From: Fredinandcohnia onubensis
GTDB lineage: Bacteria; Bacillota; Bacilli; Bacillales; Bacillaceae_L
Length of the DNA: 64,000 bases
Assembly (NCBI RefSeq): GCF_002734215.1
Contig: NZ_NSEB01000011.1
Span: 186,001-250,000, forward strand
Direction of reading: 5' to 3'
Shown here: in pieces, positions 7,981 to 19,493 of the stretch
How positions within the stretch are numbered: position 1 is the stretch's first letter
Layout of the letters: each line of letters begins with the position of its first letter
The notes under the pieces: generated by a model
What the model was told of the DNA's origin: nothing
What the model saw: the letters and a program-made list of their open reading frames with translations, nothing else
Database searches by the model: none
Made by a program: the position numbers and the translations under genes

Positions 7981-9951
7981 CTATTGTTCTGGATACGGAA
8001 TTTTATCTCGCTGATCTAATACTCCATTTATTAAAACCATGTATTCGGCAGTTTCACCTGGGTTAATCACAAAGGTAAGTTCAATTGAACGTTTTTCCTT
8101 GAGCTCAAAATCATCATAAACATTGTTGATGTTATTATTCGCATCCCCAATATAAATTTCCACTAACTGCGGGCTTTCCTCTTCATCCGGCGTATAATCA
8201 ATCGTTATCGGGTGTTTTACTTCTTTGGGCTCCTTGGGCTCAGGACCTTTTGACATAATTACTTTTACCTTGTCACCCTTTGTTAATTCAGTACCTGCTG
8301 CAGGAGTTTGAGAAATCGCCTGGCCAGCAGAAATTTCATCCGAGTATTGCTCCTCAGCAGAGTCAATATTCAAACCAGTCCTATTCGCATATTCAGCGAG
8401 TGCATTTGCAGGGTATTTTGTTAAATCAGCAAGTTTAATAGTTTCAAGTCCCTTACTAATCGTAAAAGTTACTTCTGTTTCTTCTGGTACAACCTCTTCT
8501 CCTTCATCAATTGATTGGCTAAGAATTGTTCCTGGGGCACTATCAGAAAATTCTTCTTCTGAAAACACAGCTAAATATTTTTCTTTATTAATTAATTTCT
8601 CTTTTACTTCCTCGAAATCCTTACCGACATAATCCTTAAAAGCCACTTTCTTTTTACCAGTACTTTCATATAAATCAATAGTGGCGCCTTCCTTAACCGA
8701 ATCTCCTGCTTCAGGATCAGTACGAACAATATAGCCTTCTTCTACTTCTTGGTCACTAATTTCAATCGTGTCACCAATCGTAAATCCGGCTTCCTTCAAT
8801 TTGTTAACGGCTCGATCGTAAGTCATGTTTGAAACATCTGGAACTTCGACATCCTTCGGTAAAAACAAGGCTGGAAAAATTGTTACTGCAGCAACTCCAG
8901 CGGCAAGAATTAAGAAAAAGATGATGGCAAGAGAAACTAAAAGCTTATTTTTCTTTTTCTTCTTTTTCTTTGGTTTTGGTTCGTCCTGATCAACTGATTT
9001 AGAGTTCTTTTGAGAATCTCTCACCATTGTTTCAGCACTTGTTAATGGACCATTATCCTTAATGATTGGAATCGCCTTTGTAACTTCATCATCCATATCA
9101 GGTATCACGAATTTTTCTTCATTTAATCGATTTGGAAATAACGCAGTTTGCAAATCCTCTTCCATCTCTTCAACAGAATCATATCGATGAAATGGATCTT
9201 TTGCAGTTGCCTTTAAAATAACATTCTCAACACTCTGTGGTATGGTCGCATTCCATCTTTTTGGTGATGGGGTATCTGATTGAAGATGCTTTAAGGCGAT
9301 AGATACCGCTGATTCACCTTCAAAAGGTACTCGACCTGTCAATAATTCAAACATCACGATACCTAGTGAGTAAATATCTGACTTTCTAGTAGACATTCCA
9401 CCCCGCGCTTGTTCTGGTGATAAATAATGAACCGAACCAAGTACAGAGTTTGTTTGAGTTATTGTTGTTGAACTTAGCGCCACTGCTATCCCAAAATCTG
9501 TTACCTTAACGGTTCCATCGTGATCAATTAAAATATTTTGTGGTTTGATATCACGGTGAACAATTTGATTTTGATGGGCATGTGTGATTGCAGATGTCAA
9601 CTGCAACATAATATTAATCGCTTCTTTTGGATGAAGCGGTGCATTTCGTTGTATGTATTGTTTCAAAGTTTGGCCAGGAACATATTCCATTACAATATAA
9701 TAAATGTCCTCTTCTTCACCAACATCATAGATACTTACAATATTTGGGTGTGCCAAGCTTGTAGCCGCATGCGCTTCTCTTCTAAATCGTTTGATAAATT
9801 CTTCATCATTGGAGAAATCTAACCGAAGTACCTTAATGGCTACGTCTCTTTCAAGAATAACATCTCGCGCTAAATAGACATTGGCCATTCCGCCTCCACC
9901 AATAACCTCGAGAATTTTATATCGACCACTTAATCGTCTTCCAATAAGCAT
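7981..9951 (-). CDS. prkC: membrane Ser/Thr protein kinase PrkC with PASTA repeats
   Basis: PrkC senses muropeptides or peptidoglycan and phosphorylates cytoplasmic targets; in spores it triggers germination. The kinase domain (about 5-270) has the glycine loop GGGGMANVY, AIK lysine at 40, HRDIKPQN (132-139) and DFG (152-154). A juxtamembrane Lys-rich stretch (KKKKKKK) precedes one membrane helix (about 336-360). Three extracellular PASTA repeats and a C-terminal beta domain follow, about 656 residues in all. ATG 9951 was preferred to ATG 9969 because it aligns with B. subtilis PrkC (MLIG...) and has GGGAG upstream. It follows prpC by 4 bases. Confidence 0.96.
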   Translation of the reverse strand: MLIGRRLSGRYKILEVIGGGGMANVYLARDVILERDVAIKVLRLDFSNDEEFIKRFRREAHAATSLAHPNIVSIYDVGEEEDIYYIVMEYVPGQTLKQYIQRNAPLHPKEAINIMLQLTSAITHAHQNQIVHRDIKPQNILIDHDGTVKVTDFGIAVALSSTTITQTNSVLGSVHYLSPEQARGGMSTRKSDIYSLGIVMFELLTGRVPFEGESAVSIALKHLQSDTPSPKRWNATIPQSVENVILKATAKDPFHRYDSVEEMEEDLQTALFPNRLNEEKFVIPDMDDEVTKAIPIIKDNGPLTSAETMVRDSQKNSKSVDQDEPKPKKKKKKKNKLLVSLAIIFFLILAAGVAAVTIFPALFLPKDVEVPDVSNMTYDRAVNKLKEAGFTIGDTIEISDQEVEEGYIVRTDPEAGDSVKEGATIDLYESTGKKKVAFKDYVGKDFEEVKEKLINKEKYLAVFSEEEFSDSAPGTILSQSIDEGEEVVPEETEVTFTISKGLETIKLADLTKYPANALAEYANRTGLNIDSAEEQYSDEISAGQAISQTPAAGTELTKGDKVKVIMSKGPEPKEPKEVKHPITIDYTPDEEESPQLVEIYIGDANNNINNVYDDFELKEKRSIELTFVINPGETAEYMVLINGVLDQRDKIPYPEQ

Positions 9952-9955
9952 AGGG

Positions 9956-10705
9956 TTATTCTCCCTCACTTTCAGGTGTGTAATCGACGATTACGAGTGT
10001 GATATTATCTTCTCCACCATTATCATTGGCTAATTGGATAAGTTGTTCACTCTTGTTTTCAATACGTTCGTCACTTTCTAGAATGCTTTTTAATTCAGCC
10101 TCGGATACTTTATTAGATAACCCATCAGAGCAAATTAAAAGCATGTCCCCTTCATCTAAAATAAGGGTTTTCAGATCCATTTGCACATGTGTTTCTGTTC
10201 CTAACGCACGTAAAACGACATTTTTACGTGGATGATGCTCTGCATCTTCCTTCGAAATATGGCCAGAACGAACAAGTTCGTTGACTAATGAATGATCCTC
10301 GGTAATTTGTTGGAACCCATGACTGTTTAGAACATAACAGCGGCTATCTCCAATATGAGCTACAGTTGAGAACAACTCTGTACAAATAGCAGCTACAACA
10401 GTCGTTCCCATACCTTTGCATTCATCATTTTCCTGTGAATGTGTATACAGGTTTAAATTTATTTTGGAAATATGCTCTTTTAACCACTTTTCTGCTGATT
10501 CTGATGTCGCGATCTTGTCAACTTGCTCCCAATAAGACCGTAGCTGGGATGTTGTCATACTACTCGCAACATCACCAGCTCGGTGACCACCCATGCCATC
10601 AGCCACTACAGCTAATACTTGTCCTGCTTTGTTATGGTATACACCACAGCTATCCTCATTGATTTGTCTTACTTTTCCCCGGTTTGTCAAAAAGAACGAC
10701 CTCAT
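9956..10705 (-). CDS. prpC: PP2C-family Ser/Thr protein phosphatase PrpC
   Basis: PrpC removes phosphates placed by the neighbouring PrkC kinase. PP2C metal and phosphate motifs are seen in order: NEDSCGV, VVADGMGGHRAGDVAS, HIGDSRCYV, CSDGLSNKV and GEDNITLVIVD. The frame is open to 10783, but ATG 10705 (MRSFFLTNRGKVRQINEDS) has GAGGTG 5 bases upstream and gives the family length of 249 residues. The longer start would run well into rlmN. It sits 4 bases after rlmN and 4 before prkC, a tightly coupled phosphatase-kinase pair. Confidence 0.96.
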   Translation of the reverse strand: MRSFFLTNRGKVRQINEDSCGVYHNKAGQVLAVVADGMGGHRAGDVASSMTTSQLRSYWEQVDKIATSESAEKWLKEHISKINLNLYTHSQENDECKGMGTTVVAAICTELFSTVAHIGDSRCYVLNSHGFQQITEDHSLVNELVRSGHISKEDAEHHPRKNVVLRALGTETHVQMDLKTLILDEGDMLLICSDGLSNKVSEAELKSILESDERIENKSEQLIQLANDNGGEDNITLVIVDYTPESEGE

Positions 10706-10709
10706 ATGT

Positions 10710-11804
10710 TCACCTCGTCTCCTCTTTACGCTCCTTTGCACGTAATTGACCACAGGCCGCATCAATATCATGACCTTGTTCACGTCGAATTGTCACATTC
10801 ACACCATGCTTCTTTAATGTCTTTTCAAATTCAAAGATTTGCTCTCGCGGTGTTCGAACATAATCGCGCTCAGGAACATAATTGACTGGAATTAAATTCA
10901 CATGACACTTAATTCCTTTTAGTAGCTCTGCTAGTTCTTCAGCATGTTCAACTTGATCATTGACTCCACCAAACAACCCATATTCAAAGCTAATTCTTCT
11001 CCCTGTTTTATCAATATAATAACGTACAGCTTCCATTAAATCAGGTAGTTTATATGCACGATTAATCGGCATTAACTTACTTCTAATTTCAGTATTAGGT
11101 GCATGTAAAGAGATTGCAAAATTTATTTGTAATTTTTCATCTGCAAACTTATAGATTTTTGGAATGATTCCACTTGTTGAAACGGTAATGTGACGAGCAC
11201 CAATATTTAAGCCTTTATCATGGTTTATAATTTTTAGGAATGAAAGCATTTGATCGTAGTTATCAAATGGCTCACCAATACCCATTATGACCAAATGGCT
11301 TACACGTTCATCTAGCTCATCTAGTGCTTTTTGCACCTTTACAACTTGAGCCACAATTTCGCCAGCCTCTAAATTACGTTTAAGTCCCCCTAACGTTGAA
11401 GCACAGAACGTACAACCAATGCGGCAACCAACCTGTGTTGTTACACAAATGGAGTTCCCGTAGCTATGTCTCATAAGCACTGTTTCAATCGAATAGCCAT
11501 CATGAAGTTCAAATAAAAATTTCATTGTACCGTCAGCTGATGTTTGCTGAATGATTGTTTTAAGGGTCGTAATTGTAAAATGCTCAGCTAGCTTTTGTCT
11601 TAATGAATTTGAAAGGTTCGTCATCTCGTCAAATGTTGTAACACGCTTCATATAGAGCCATTCAAAAATCTGATTCCCACGAAATTTCTTCTCTCCATTT
11701 TCGATGAGCCAGTTTTCAATTTCCTCTAATTGAAGTGAATAAATTGATGGTTTTGAACTCGGTAAATTTTGTTTTTTTCTTCTCGTTGTTTGTACTTCTT
11801 CCAA
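10710..11804 (-). CDS. rlmN: dual-specificity 23S rRNA/tRNA methyltransferase RlmN (radical SAM)
   Basis: RlmN methylates C2 of A2503 in 23S rRNA and A37 of some tRNAs. The radical-SAM cluster motif CRIGCTFC is at 127-134. [10 protein letters not shown] follows, and the C-terminal catalytic Cys lies in DAACGQL. The basic N-terminal 12 residues are outside the usual core but the 364-residue length fits. No Cfr-like features were noted; context (rsmB upstream, prpC downstream) matches the B. subtilis rlmN position. Confidence 0.96.
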   Translation of the reverse strand: MEEVQTTRRKKQNLPSSKPSIYSLQLEEIENWLIENGEKKFRGNQIFEWLYMKRVTTFDEMTNLSNSLRQKLAEHFTITTLKTIIQQTSADGTMKFLFELHDGYSIETVLMRHSYGNSICVTTQVGCRIGCTFCASTLGGLKRNLEAGEIVAQVVKVQKALDELDERVSHLVIMGIGEPFDNYDQMLSFLKIINHDKGLNIGARHITVSTSGIIPKIYKFADEKLQINFAISLHAPNTEIRSKLMPINRAYKLPDLMEAVRYYIDKTGRRISFEYGLFGGVNDQVEHAEELAELLKGIKCHVNLIPVNYVPERDYVRTPREQIFEFEKTLKKHGVNVTIRREQGHDIDAACGQLRAKERKEETR

Positions 11805-11809
11805 TTACA

Positions 11810-13153
11810 TTACACCTGCTTTCTTAATCTTGCAATATAAAATCCATCCGTACCAAAATAATGTGGATAAAGCTGAAGTTGTCCATTTTTAATATATGGT
11901 TTCACTATTTCAGGAAGATCATTTTGTATTGATTCATCTAGTATAAAATCGGGATTTTGTTCTAGAAAGGTTTTAATTACACCTTCATTTTCTTCGTAAT
12001 CTATTGTACATGTGCTATACACGAGTATACCATCTTTTTTTAATAAAGATGAAACCTCTGTTAGTATGTCTAACTGTATTTTTGCAAGGTTATGATTGTC
12101 TGATAACGATTTTGTATATTTAATATCCGGTTTTCTTCTTATAACGCCAAACCCTGAGCACGGTGCATCCACAAGAATTTTATCAAACATTTGACCTTCA
12201 AAGATTTCCCTTGCTTTTCGACTATCATGGGCTTTTGTCTCAACATTTTCAATTCCTAAACGCTTTACTGCTTCATTAATCAATTTTATTTTATGCTCAT
12301 GTAGATCAAGTGAGTAAACCTTGCCCGTGTTTCCTAGTAATTCGGCGATATGTGTTGTTTTACCACCAGGTGCCGCACAGCTATCGAGGACTTGATCACC
12401 TTTTTCAACACCGAGTGCTCTTGCAACAAGCATAGAACTTTCATCTTGGATCGTAAAATATCCCTCTTTAAAGGTCTTTGAATGAACCAAATTCCCACGA
12501 ACAGACTTAATCGCATCAAGAGACACATCACCTTCGACAGCTTCAATATCCTCTTCTTTTAGCATTTGAATAAGCTTTTCTCTCGTTGTTACCAGATTAT
12601 TAACACGTCCTGTTTGCTCTGGTGGGGTACAATTCACTTCACACATTTTCCGGGTTTCTTCTATTCCAATTTGTTGGGCCCAACGTTTGACAAGCCAGAT
12701 AGGGTGACTGGTTTCAATAGCTATTCTTTCAACTTCATCAGTAATTTGTTCTAATGAAGGCAAGCCCTCTCGTTGAATGGAACGTAATACACCATTCACC
12801 AGTGAAGCTGTACCTTTATGCCCTCTTTTTTTGGCGATTTCGACTGCCTCAAAAAAGATAGCTCGTTCAGGTACTCGGTCTAAATAAATCATTTGATATA
12901 AGGAAAGTCTTAATAAGATTTTTACCCATTGATCGAGTTTTTTACTCTTTTTCAAAAACGGGGCTAAATAAAAATCCAATGTTTCACGGCGTTGAATTGT
13001 TCCGTATACAATCTCTGTAAGTAAACCTACATCCTTTCCTTTCACCTCATGCTTTTTTATCATTTGGTTTAAAAGTAGATTGCTGTATGCTTGGTCTTTT
13101 TCAATTTGCAATAAGATTTCAAGCGCTACATTTCGAACATTAGTTTTCGTCAT
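11810..13153 (-). CDS. rsmB: 16S rRNA (cytosine-967-C5) methyltransferase RsmB
   Basis: RsmB makes m5C967 in 16S rRNA. An N-terminal NusB-like RNA-binding domain (1-130) is followed by a Sun/NOP2 methyltransferase domain. The SAM loop is [15 protein letters not shown], the catalytic Pro-Cys is VDAPCSGFG, and the second cysteine is [12 protein letters not shown]. The 447-residue length is normal. It overlaps the fmt 3' end by 14 bases, implying translational coupling. Confidence 0.97.
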   Translation of the reverse strand: MTKTNVRNVALEILLQIEKDQAYSNLLLNQMIKKHEVKGKDVGLLTEIVYGTIQRRETLDFYLAPFLKKSKKLDQWVKILLRLSLYQMIYLDRVPERAIFFEAVEIAKKRGHKGTASLVNGVLRSIQREGLPSLEQITDEVERIAIETSHPIWLVKRWAQQIGIEETRKMCEVNCTPPEQTGRVNNLVTTREKLIQMLKEEDIEAVEGDVSLDAIKSVRGNLVHSKTFKEGYFTIQDESSMLVARALGVEKGDQVLDSCAAPGGKTTHIAELLGNTGKVYSLDLHEHKIKLINEAVKRLGIENVETKAHDSRKAREIFEGQMFDKILVDAPCSGFGVIRRKPDIKYTKSLSDNHNLAKIQLDILTEVSSLLKKDGILVYSTCTIDYEENEGVIKTFLEQNPDFILDESIQNDLPEIVKPYIKNGQLQLYPHYFGTDGFYIARLRKQV

Positions 13154-14093
13154 TTTTGTCTCCTAGCTGAGTTCCCACCTGTATAGTCGACCCCATCAGG
13201 AATTGCTCTGCACTCATCTTTTTCTTACCGGCAGGCTGAAGTTGGGTGATTTTTATAAAAGTAGTATTCCCAGTCGAAACAATAAACCCATCTTTTTCGA
13301 TTGAAACAACCGTTCCGCTCTTTGCAGAAGTTGAGGAAGGTACCTTTTGGCCCCACCATATTTTCATTACATCGCCATTTAAAATAGTATAAGCAACTGG
13401 CCAAGGGTGAAGTCCACGAATATGGTTGTATATATCCTCTCCATCTTTTGTCCAGTCTATCTTTTCCTGTTCACGCTTAATATTTGATGCAAATGTTGCC
13501 TTAGAATCATCCTGTTTAATTGGTGTTATTTTACCTGCTAAAAGCAAAGGTATCGTTTCAGATAATAGCTTTGAACCTGCAACACTTAATTTATCATGTA
13601 AAGAACCTACATGGTCTGTATCTAATATTGGAATTTCAACTTGAGTTAAAATATCCCCTGCATCTAGCTTTTCAACCATATACATGATCGTAACACCTGT
13701 TTTTTTCTTTCCATGGAGAATTGAATAATGGATTGGTGCACCACCTCTAAGCTCAGGAAGTAAGGATGCATGTACATTAATACAACCAAACTTAGGTGCA
13801 TCCAATAATTCATTAGGGAGAATTTGTCCGAAAGCAGCAGTTATAATTAAATCAGGTTTATAACTTAAAACTTTTTCAATTTCTTCTTTTTCACGAATTT
13901 TATTTGGTTGTAAGACTGGAATATTGTGTTTTAATGCCTCTACCTTAACAGGAGGAGGGGTTAAAACTCTTTTTCTACCAACTGGTCTATCAGGTTGCGT
14001 TACAACAGCAACAACTTCATATCCATCTTCTATTATTTGACGTAAAACAGGTACTGAAAAGTCTGGAGTACCCATAAATACTATACGTTCCAT
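13140..14093 (-). CDS. fmt: methionyl-tRNA formyltransferase
   Basis: Fmt formylates Met-tRNAi so that initiation can use fMet. Family motifs are MGTPDFSVP (8-16), [20 protein letters not shown] (115-134, with the catalytic His and SLLP loop) and KLDAGDIL. The C-terminal OB-like domain covers about 205-317. The 317-residue length is usual. It is 8 bases downstream of def, the enzyme that later removes the formyl group. Confidence 0.98.
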   Translation of the reverse strand: MERIVFMGTPDFSVPVLRQIIEDGYEVVAVVTQPDRPVGRKRVLTPPPVKVEALKHNIPVLQPNKIREKEEIEKVLSYKPDLIITAAFGQILPNELLDAPKFGCINVHASLLPELRGGAPIHYSILHGKKKTGVTIMYMVEKLDAGDILTQVEIPILDTDHVGSLHDKLSVAGSKLLSETIPLLLAGKITPIKQDDSKATFASNIKREQEKIDWTKDGEDIYNHIRGLHPWPVAYTILNGDVMKIWWGQKVPSSTSAKSGTVVSIEKDGFIVSTGNTTFIKITQLQPAGKKKMSAEQFLMGSTIQVGTQLGDKNDEN

Positions 14094-14101
14094 GTAATTA
14101 C

Positions 14102-14575
14102 CTACCCTTCAATTTCTCCTTCTTCATAATAACGGTTCACCTTCGAAGTAAATAAAATACCGTGGAGATGATCGATTTCATGTTGAATTGCACGGGCCAA
14201 GAATTCTCTTGCCTCAATTATGTATGTTTTCCCTCTTCGGTTCTGCGCTCTAACCTTTACGTAATCATTACGCGTAACTTCACCAAAAAGGTCCGGAAAA
14301 CTGAGACAGCCTTCTGGACCTACCTGTTCACCTTTACGTTCAAGGATCACGGGATTAATAAGTTCAATAAGTCCGCTCTCGTCTCCGATATCAACGATTG
14401 CGATTTGTTTTGCAATGCCAACCTGAGGGGCTGCTAAGCCAACACCGTCCGCCTCAAGCATTGTATCATACATATCTTTAATTAGTTTTGACAATTTCCG
14501 GTCAAAGGTGGTTACCTTTTCACATTCTACCTCTAGTATTTCATTAGGGTATTTAACAATTGGTAATACTGACAA
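14102..14575 (-). CDS. def: peptide deformylase
   Basis: Def removes the formyl group from nascent proteins. The three metal-site motifs are present: [10 protein letters not shown] (41-50), EGCLSFP with the metal Cys, and QHEIDHLHG with the two metal His and catalytic Glu. At 157 residues it is a short type-1-like enzyme. It lies between priA and fmt, matching the B. subtilis defA position. Confidence 0.97.
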   Translation of the reverse strand: MSVLPIVKYPNEILEVECEKVTTFDRKLSKLIKDMYDTMLEADGVGLAAPQVGIAKQIAIVDIGDESGLIELINPVILERKGEQVGPEGCLSFPDLFGEVTRNDYVKVRAQNRRGKTYIIEAREFLARAIQHEIDHLHGILFTSKVNRYYEEGEIEG

Positions 14576-14634
14576 GTGTGTTCCTCCAACATTCTACTTT
14601 TTTACTAGTCTCTCTCTTTTCACTTAACTTTAAA

Positions 14635-17049
14635 CTACATCATAATATATGGGTTTAAGTCAATTGATAATGTAAGTGAGTTTTGAGAAATTTCTCGTTG
14701 ATAACGATCTAGTATTCCTTTTAAAAGCTTATTAAGATTTGGCTCATTTTTGTATTTTATCATGCATTGGTATCGATATCTATTATTAATCCGAGCAATC
14801 GGTGAGGTTACCGGCCCTAGGATGATGGATTGATTAGATAAGGACTTTCGTAAATAGATTGCAATCTTCTCGGCAACATCCACCGTTTTCGTTAACTCTG
14901 GATGTGTCACGGTTACTAATGCGAGATAATAATATGGTGGATAGGCATGAGCTTTTCTGATTCTCATTTCATTTTGATAGAAGGTGTCATAATCATGATG
15001 ACTCGCGAGCTCTATACTATAGTGCTCAGGAGTATAACTCTGAATCACAACCTCGCCTGGCAACTCATGACGTCCCGCTCTTCCACTAACTTGTGTCAGA
15101 AGCTGAAACGTTTTTTCGGATGAGCGAAAATCTGGCAGGTTAAGCATGGTATCAGCCGTTAATACACCAACTAATGTAACATTTGGAAAATCTAATCCTT
15201 TTGCAATCATTTGTGTACCTAATAAAATATCAGCTTTTCGATCACCAAATTCTTTTAATAACTTCTCATGAGCACCTTTTCGGCTTGTTGTATCTACATC
15301 CATTCGAATGACCCTTGCTTCTGGTAACACTTTAGCAAGTTCTTCTTCCACCTTCTGAGTGCCTGTTCCAAAGAAGCGAATGTGCTCACTTCCACACTCT
15401 TGGCAAGTATTAGGCATGAATGTTTCGTAACCACAATAATGGCATTTTAAACGGTGATGTGTCCTATGATAGGTTAGCGAAATTTCACAATGTGGGCAAT
15501 TTGCGACATATCCACAATCCCTGCACATGACAAACGAGGAATGTCCACGCTTATTTAAGAATAAAACCGATTGTTCATTTCGTTCAAGTCGCTCTGTTAA
15601 TTTTTCAAATAGAGAGCCTGAAAACATGGAGCGATTACCATTGCGCAATTCCTCGCGCATATCGACGATTTCAACACTCGGTAGTGGCCTTTGATTAACT
15701 CTTTCCTTTAATGTTACAAGCTCATAAACATTCTTTGAGGCTCGCGCGAAGGATTCAAGCGTCGGTGTCGCACTGCCTAAAATAACAGGAGCGTTATGGA
15801 GTTGCCCACGAAAAATAGCAACATCTCTCGCATGATATCTTGGATTGTCTTCCTGTTTATAGCTTGATTCATGTTCTTCATCAATAATGATGATTCCGAG
15901 ATTCTCAAACGGTGCAAAAATAGCAGATCTTGCCCCAACTACAACACTAACTTCCTTACGGTAAATCTTTCGCCATTCATCATATTTCTCTCCGATTCCT
16001 AGGCCACTATGCATAACGGCAACCCGAGAACCAAATCGGCCCTTAAAGCGACTCACCATTTGTGGGGTCAGAGAGATTTCTGGCACAAGCACAATCGCTT
16101 CTTTACCTCTTTTTAAGACTGCATCAATTGCCTGCATATAGACCTCGGTCTTCCCACTTCCTGTAACACCATACATTAAAAACACCTTATGAAGAACATC
16201 CTCAATTGAGGAAAGAATCGGAGATATCACGTTTTGTTGTTCAGTTGTTAGTGGCATTGGTGTAGTCTGTTCAAAATGCTTGTCCGCATATGGATCCCTG
16301 TATACCTCAACATTTTTTTCTGAAAGAAGGCCCTTTTTGACCATTGTTCGAATCGTGCTATCCGTCACGCCAACCTTCTGTAAAAGTTCCTTTAAAAAGA
16401 TTGGCTTATTGTCCTTTAAAAAATAGTCCAGGACATCTTTTTGTCTTTTAGCAGTTGCAGGTAGTTCGTGGATTACTTTTTCAGTTTCATCTGCTGAAAT
16501 CGAAAGCTTCACCTGCTTCATTGTCTTCTTGTTACTACGATTTTTTACTTTGTAGACAACTTCAAGGAGGCCTTTTTTTATATCCTTTTGGTAAATATGT
16601 AGTAAATCATTTTTTTCCGCATCTTCCCAGTTCACCACATCATGTTGGATAAATGAAGCTTGTATAGCTGGCTCCAATTCACTTCTGGTTGAAGGTTCAA
16701 GTAGTCTTATTTCTTTTTCATATTTCGCCCGCATGGCTGATGGAAGCATCGCTTGTAATGCAGAGATTGTAAAACAAAGCGTTTTTTCTGTTAACCATTT
16801 CCCAATATGAAGAAGCTCCTCGTTCAGGGCAGGTGTAAGGTCAAGCAAGGAATGAATTTCCTTTAGCTTTTCCACTTCTCCCTCAGATGATAGGCTCATA
16901 ACGAATCCCTGCACTTTGCGGGGACCAAATGGAACAACGACCCTCATACCAGGTACGATGATGTCCTTCCATTTATCAGGAACTAGATAATCATAGGTTT
17001 TATCTGTTTGCATTGCCGGAACATCAACGATTATGCTTGCGATTTTCAT
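14635..17049 (-). CDS. priA: primosomal protein N', replication restart helicase PriA
   Basis: PriA reloads the replisome at repaired forks. An N-terminal DNA-binding domain (1-110) and winged helix precede the superfamily-2 helicase core. Walker A is GVTGSGKTEVY and Walker B is IIDEEH. A double zinc-binding module has eight cysteines, from CRDCGY to CQECGS. The C-terminal domain ends near residue 804, a normal length. The start overlaps the coaBC stop by 4 bases. Confidence 0.98.
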   Translation of the reverse strand: MKIASIIVDVPAMQTDKTYDYLVPDKWKDIIVPGMRVVVPFGPRKVQGFVMSLSSEGEVEKLKEIHSLLDLTPALNEELLHIGKWLTEKTLCFTISALQAMLPSAMRAKYEKEIRLLEPSTRSELEPAIQASFIQHDVVNWEDAEKNDLLHIYQKDIKKGLLEVVYKVKNRSNKKTMKQVKLSISADETEKVIHELPATAKRQKDVLDYFLKDNKPIFLKELLQKVGVTDSTIRTMVKKGLLSEKNVEVYRDPYADKHFEQTTPMPLTTEQQNVISPILSSIEDVLHKVFLMYGVTGSGKTEVYMQAIDAVLKRGKEAIVLVPEISLTPQMVSRFKGRFGSRVAVMHSGLGIGEKYDEWRKIYRKEVSVVVGARSAIFAPFENLGIIIIDEEHESSYKQEDNPRYHARDVAIFRGQLHNAPVILGSATPTLESFARASKNVYELVTLKERVNQRPLPSVEIVDMREELRNGNRSMFSGSLFEKLTERLERNEQSVLFLNKRGHSSFVMCRDCGYVANCPHCEISLTYHRTHHRLKCHYCGYETFMPNTCQECGSEHIRFFGTGTQKVEEELAKVLPEARVIRMDVDTTSRKGAHEKLLKEFGDRKADILLGTQMIAKGLDFPNVTLVGVLTADTMLNLPDFRSSEKTFQLLTQVSGRAGRHELPGEVVIQSYTPEHYSIELASHHDYDTFYQNEMRIRKAHAYPPYYYLALVTVTHPELTKTVDVAEKIAIYLRKSLSNQSIILGPVTSPIARINNRYRYQCMIKYKNEPNLNKLLKGILDRYQREISQNSLTLSIDLNPYIMM

Positions 17050-18248
17050 TTTTTCTCGCCATCCAAGAGTTTTTTCACTTCTTGAAGAATTGCTTTTGCA
17101 ACTTCAAGTTTAGTCATCATCGGCAAATCTTTTTGTGTTCCATCCTTCTTATAAAGAGTTACTAAATTTGTATCAGTACCGAAACCGGCCCCCTGTGTCG
17201 TCACATTATTTGCAACGATCATGTCAAGGTTTTTCGAGGTAAGTTTGCGTTTTGCATATTCATCTATATGATCTGTTTCAGCAGCAAACCCAATTAATAA
17301 TTGATGATCCTTTTTTTCTCCTAACGTTTTTAATATATCGGTTGTTCTTTCTAGTTCTAGGACAAGGTCACCCGTTTTCTTTTTCATTTTTCCATCATAG
17401 ACTTGCTTTGGACGATAATCCGCAACAGCGGCAGATTTTATGACAATATCACTTTGTTGATAGTGGGACATCACTTGTGTAAACATCTCTTCTGCAGATT
17501 CAACTGGAATCATTCGAACATTAGGTGGAACCAGAAGATTAGTTGGTCCAGAAATCAAGGTTACTTCTGCACCCGCTTTACCTGCAGCCTCTGCAAGAGC
17601 ATACCCCATTTTACCGGTTGAACGATTTGTAAAGAATCGGACAGGGTCAAGTTTCTCACGTGTGGGCCCAGCAGTTATTAAGACCTTTTTACCGTGTAGT
17701 AGTGGTTTTTCAGAAAAATGAGCAGTAATAAGTTCAACAATTTTTTCAGGCTCTTCAAGACGTCCTTTTCCAACATAACCACATGCCAAATACCCTTCAG
17801 AAGGTTCAATAAATTGATACCCATCCCGAGCTAAGATCTCGATATTTCGTTTTACAGCAGGATGATCATACATATGGACATTCATTGCAGGAGCTATCCA
17901 TACAGGGACAGTGTTTGCAAGCAATGTTGTCGTGATCATATTGTCTGCAATTCCATTTGCGAGTTTGCCGATTATATTTGCTGTTGCAGGTGCAACTACA
18001 ACTAAATCGGCCCAATCTGCAAGATCAATATGGGCAATAACAGCCGGATTTTTTTCATCAAATGTATCAAAATAAACATCATTCCTTGACAAAGCTTGGA
18101 ATGTTAAGGGAGTAACAAATTTCATAGCAGATTCGCTCATGATTACTTTTACTTGAGCTCCTGCTTGGGTCAGCTTGCTTGTCAAAGCTGCCGCCTTGTA
18201 TACCGCAATCCCACCACTCACGCATAGTAATATTTTTTTATTTAGCAC
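17046..18248 (-). CDS. coaBC: bifunctional phosphopantothenoylcysteine decarboxylase/synthase CoaBC
   Basis: The enzyme makes 4'-phosphopantetheine from 4'-phosphopantothenate and cysteine for coenzyme A synthesis. The N-terminal flavin decarboxylase (about 1-180) has the APAMNVHMYDHP motif and the active-site Cys in YLACGYVGKGRL. The C-terminal synthetase (about 185-400) has TAGPTREKLDPVRFFTN and RSTGKMGYALAEAA. The 400-residue length is typical. It follows rpoZ after a stem-loop and overlaps priA. Confidence 0.98.
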   Translation of the reverse strand: MLNKKILLCVSGGIAVYKAAALTSKLTQAGAQVKVIMSESAMKFVTPLTFQALSRNDVYFDTFDEKNPAVIAHIDLADWADLVVVAPATANIIGKLANGIADNMITTTLLANTVPVWIAPAMNVHMYDHPAVKRNIEILARDGYQFIEPSEGYLACGYVGKGRLEEPEKIVELITAHFSEKPLLHGKKVLITAGPTREKLDPVRFFTNRSTGKMGYALAEAAGKAGAEVTLISGPTNLLVPPNVRMIPVESAEEMFTQVMSHYQQSDIVIKSAAVADYRPKQVYDGKMKKKTGDLVLELERTTDILKTLGEKKDHQLLIGFAAETDHIDEYAKRKLTSKNLDMIVANNVTTQGAGFGTDTNLVTLYKKDGTQKDLPMMTKLEVAKAILQEVKKLLDGEKK

Positions 18249-18266
18249 TTGAATCCCCCATTTCTT

Positions 18267-18301
18267 AAAAAAATAACAACCTACATGAGAGGTTGTTATT
18301 T
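18267..18301 (-). terminator. stem-loop with U-tract between rpoZ and coaBC
   Basis: A stem of about 12 bp (AATAACAACCT pairing with AGGTTGTTATT, 7-base loop) is followed on the minus strand by seven U residues. It has terminator form but sits inside an apparent operon, 5 bases after rpoZ stop. It probably reduces read-through into coaBC and priA. Confidence 0.75.
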
Positions 18302-18305
18302 TTGG

Positions 18306-18539
18306 TTATTCAGTAATTGTTGGTTTTGTATCAACGTCGGCTTTATTATCAGTCGAATAATAAAGTAAACCGGCATCAATTTCTTCTAATGCTTTACCAA
18401 CTGATTTAAAGGATACAGGCTTCTGTACCATTCCATTATTCTTCTCTTGCATTTCTCTTGCCCTTTTTGATGCAACAGTTACAAGTGTATACTTGGAATT
18501 TAATTTATTTAATAATGAGTCAATAGATGGATTTAACAT
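18306..18539 (-). CDS. rpoZ: RNA polymerase omega subunit
   Basis: Omega helps assemble and stabilise RNA polymerase by holding the beta-prime C-terminus. The 77-residue product begins [20 protein letters not shown]. It carries the conserved SKRAREM segment and [10 protein letters not shown], with a short acidic tail. It abuts gmk with no gap and follows gmk and remA, the standard Firmicutes order. Confidence 0.95.
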   Translation of the reverse strand: MLNPSIDSLLNKLNSKYTLVTVASKRAREMQEKNNGMVQKPVSFKSVGKALEEIDAGLLYYSTDNKADVDTKPTITE

Positions 18540-19169
<630 letters not shown>

Positions 19170-19433
19170 CTACCCTTCGTCTGTTAGCTCATCTTCTTTT
19201 GATAGTCTTTGTGCAACCGTCTCTGGCTGGACCGCGGATAGTATAATATGGTCACTATCCATAATCATAACCGCACGGGTTCTTCTTCCGTATGTAGCAT
19301 CAATGAGCATTCCTCGATCACGAGCGTCTTGAATGATTCGTTTAATCGGAGCAGATTCGGGACTCACAATCGATATAATTCTGTTGGCCGAGACAATATT
19401 CCCGAATCCGATATTTATTAATTTGATTTGCAC
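19170..19433 (-). CDS. remA: extracellular matrix regulator RemA (YlzA, DUF370)
   Basis: In B. subtilis RemA is a DNA-binding activator of biofilm matrix and osmoprotection genes and forms ring-like oligomers. The 87-residue product shows the family core [20 protein letters not shown] and [18 protein letters not shown], then the basic YGRRTRAV patch. Position between yloC and gmk is the same as in B. subtilis. Confidence 0.95.
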   Translation of the reverse strand: MQIKLINIGFGNIVSANRIISIVSPESAPIKRIIQDARDRGMLIDATYGRRTRAVMIMDSDHIILSAVQPETVAQRLSKEDELTDEG

Positions 19434-19493
19434 GTAAACTCCCCCAATAAGTACCCCTCTATTTTTGCCGTGATAATGGCTTTATAATCAAGC

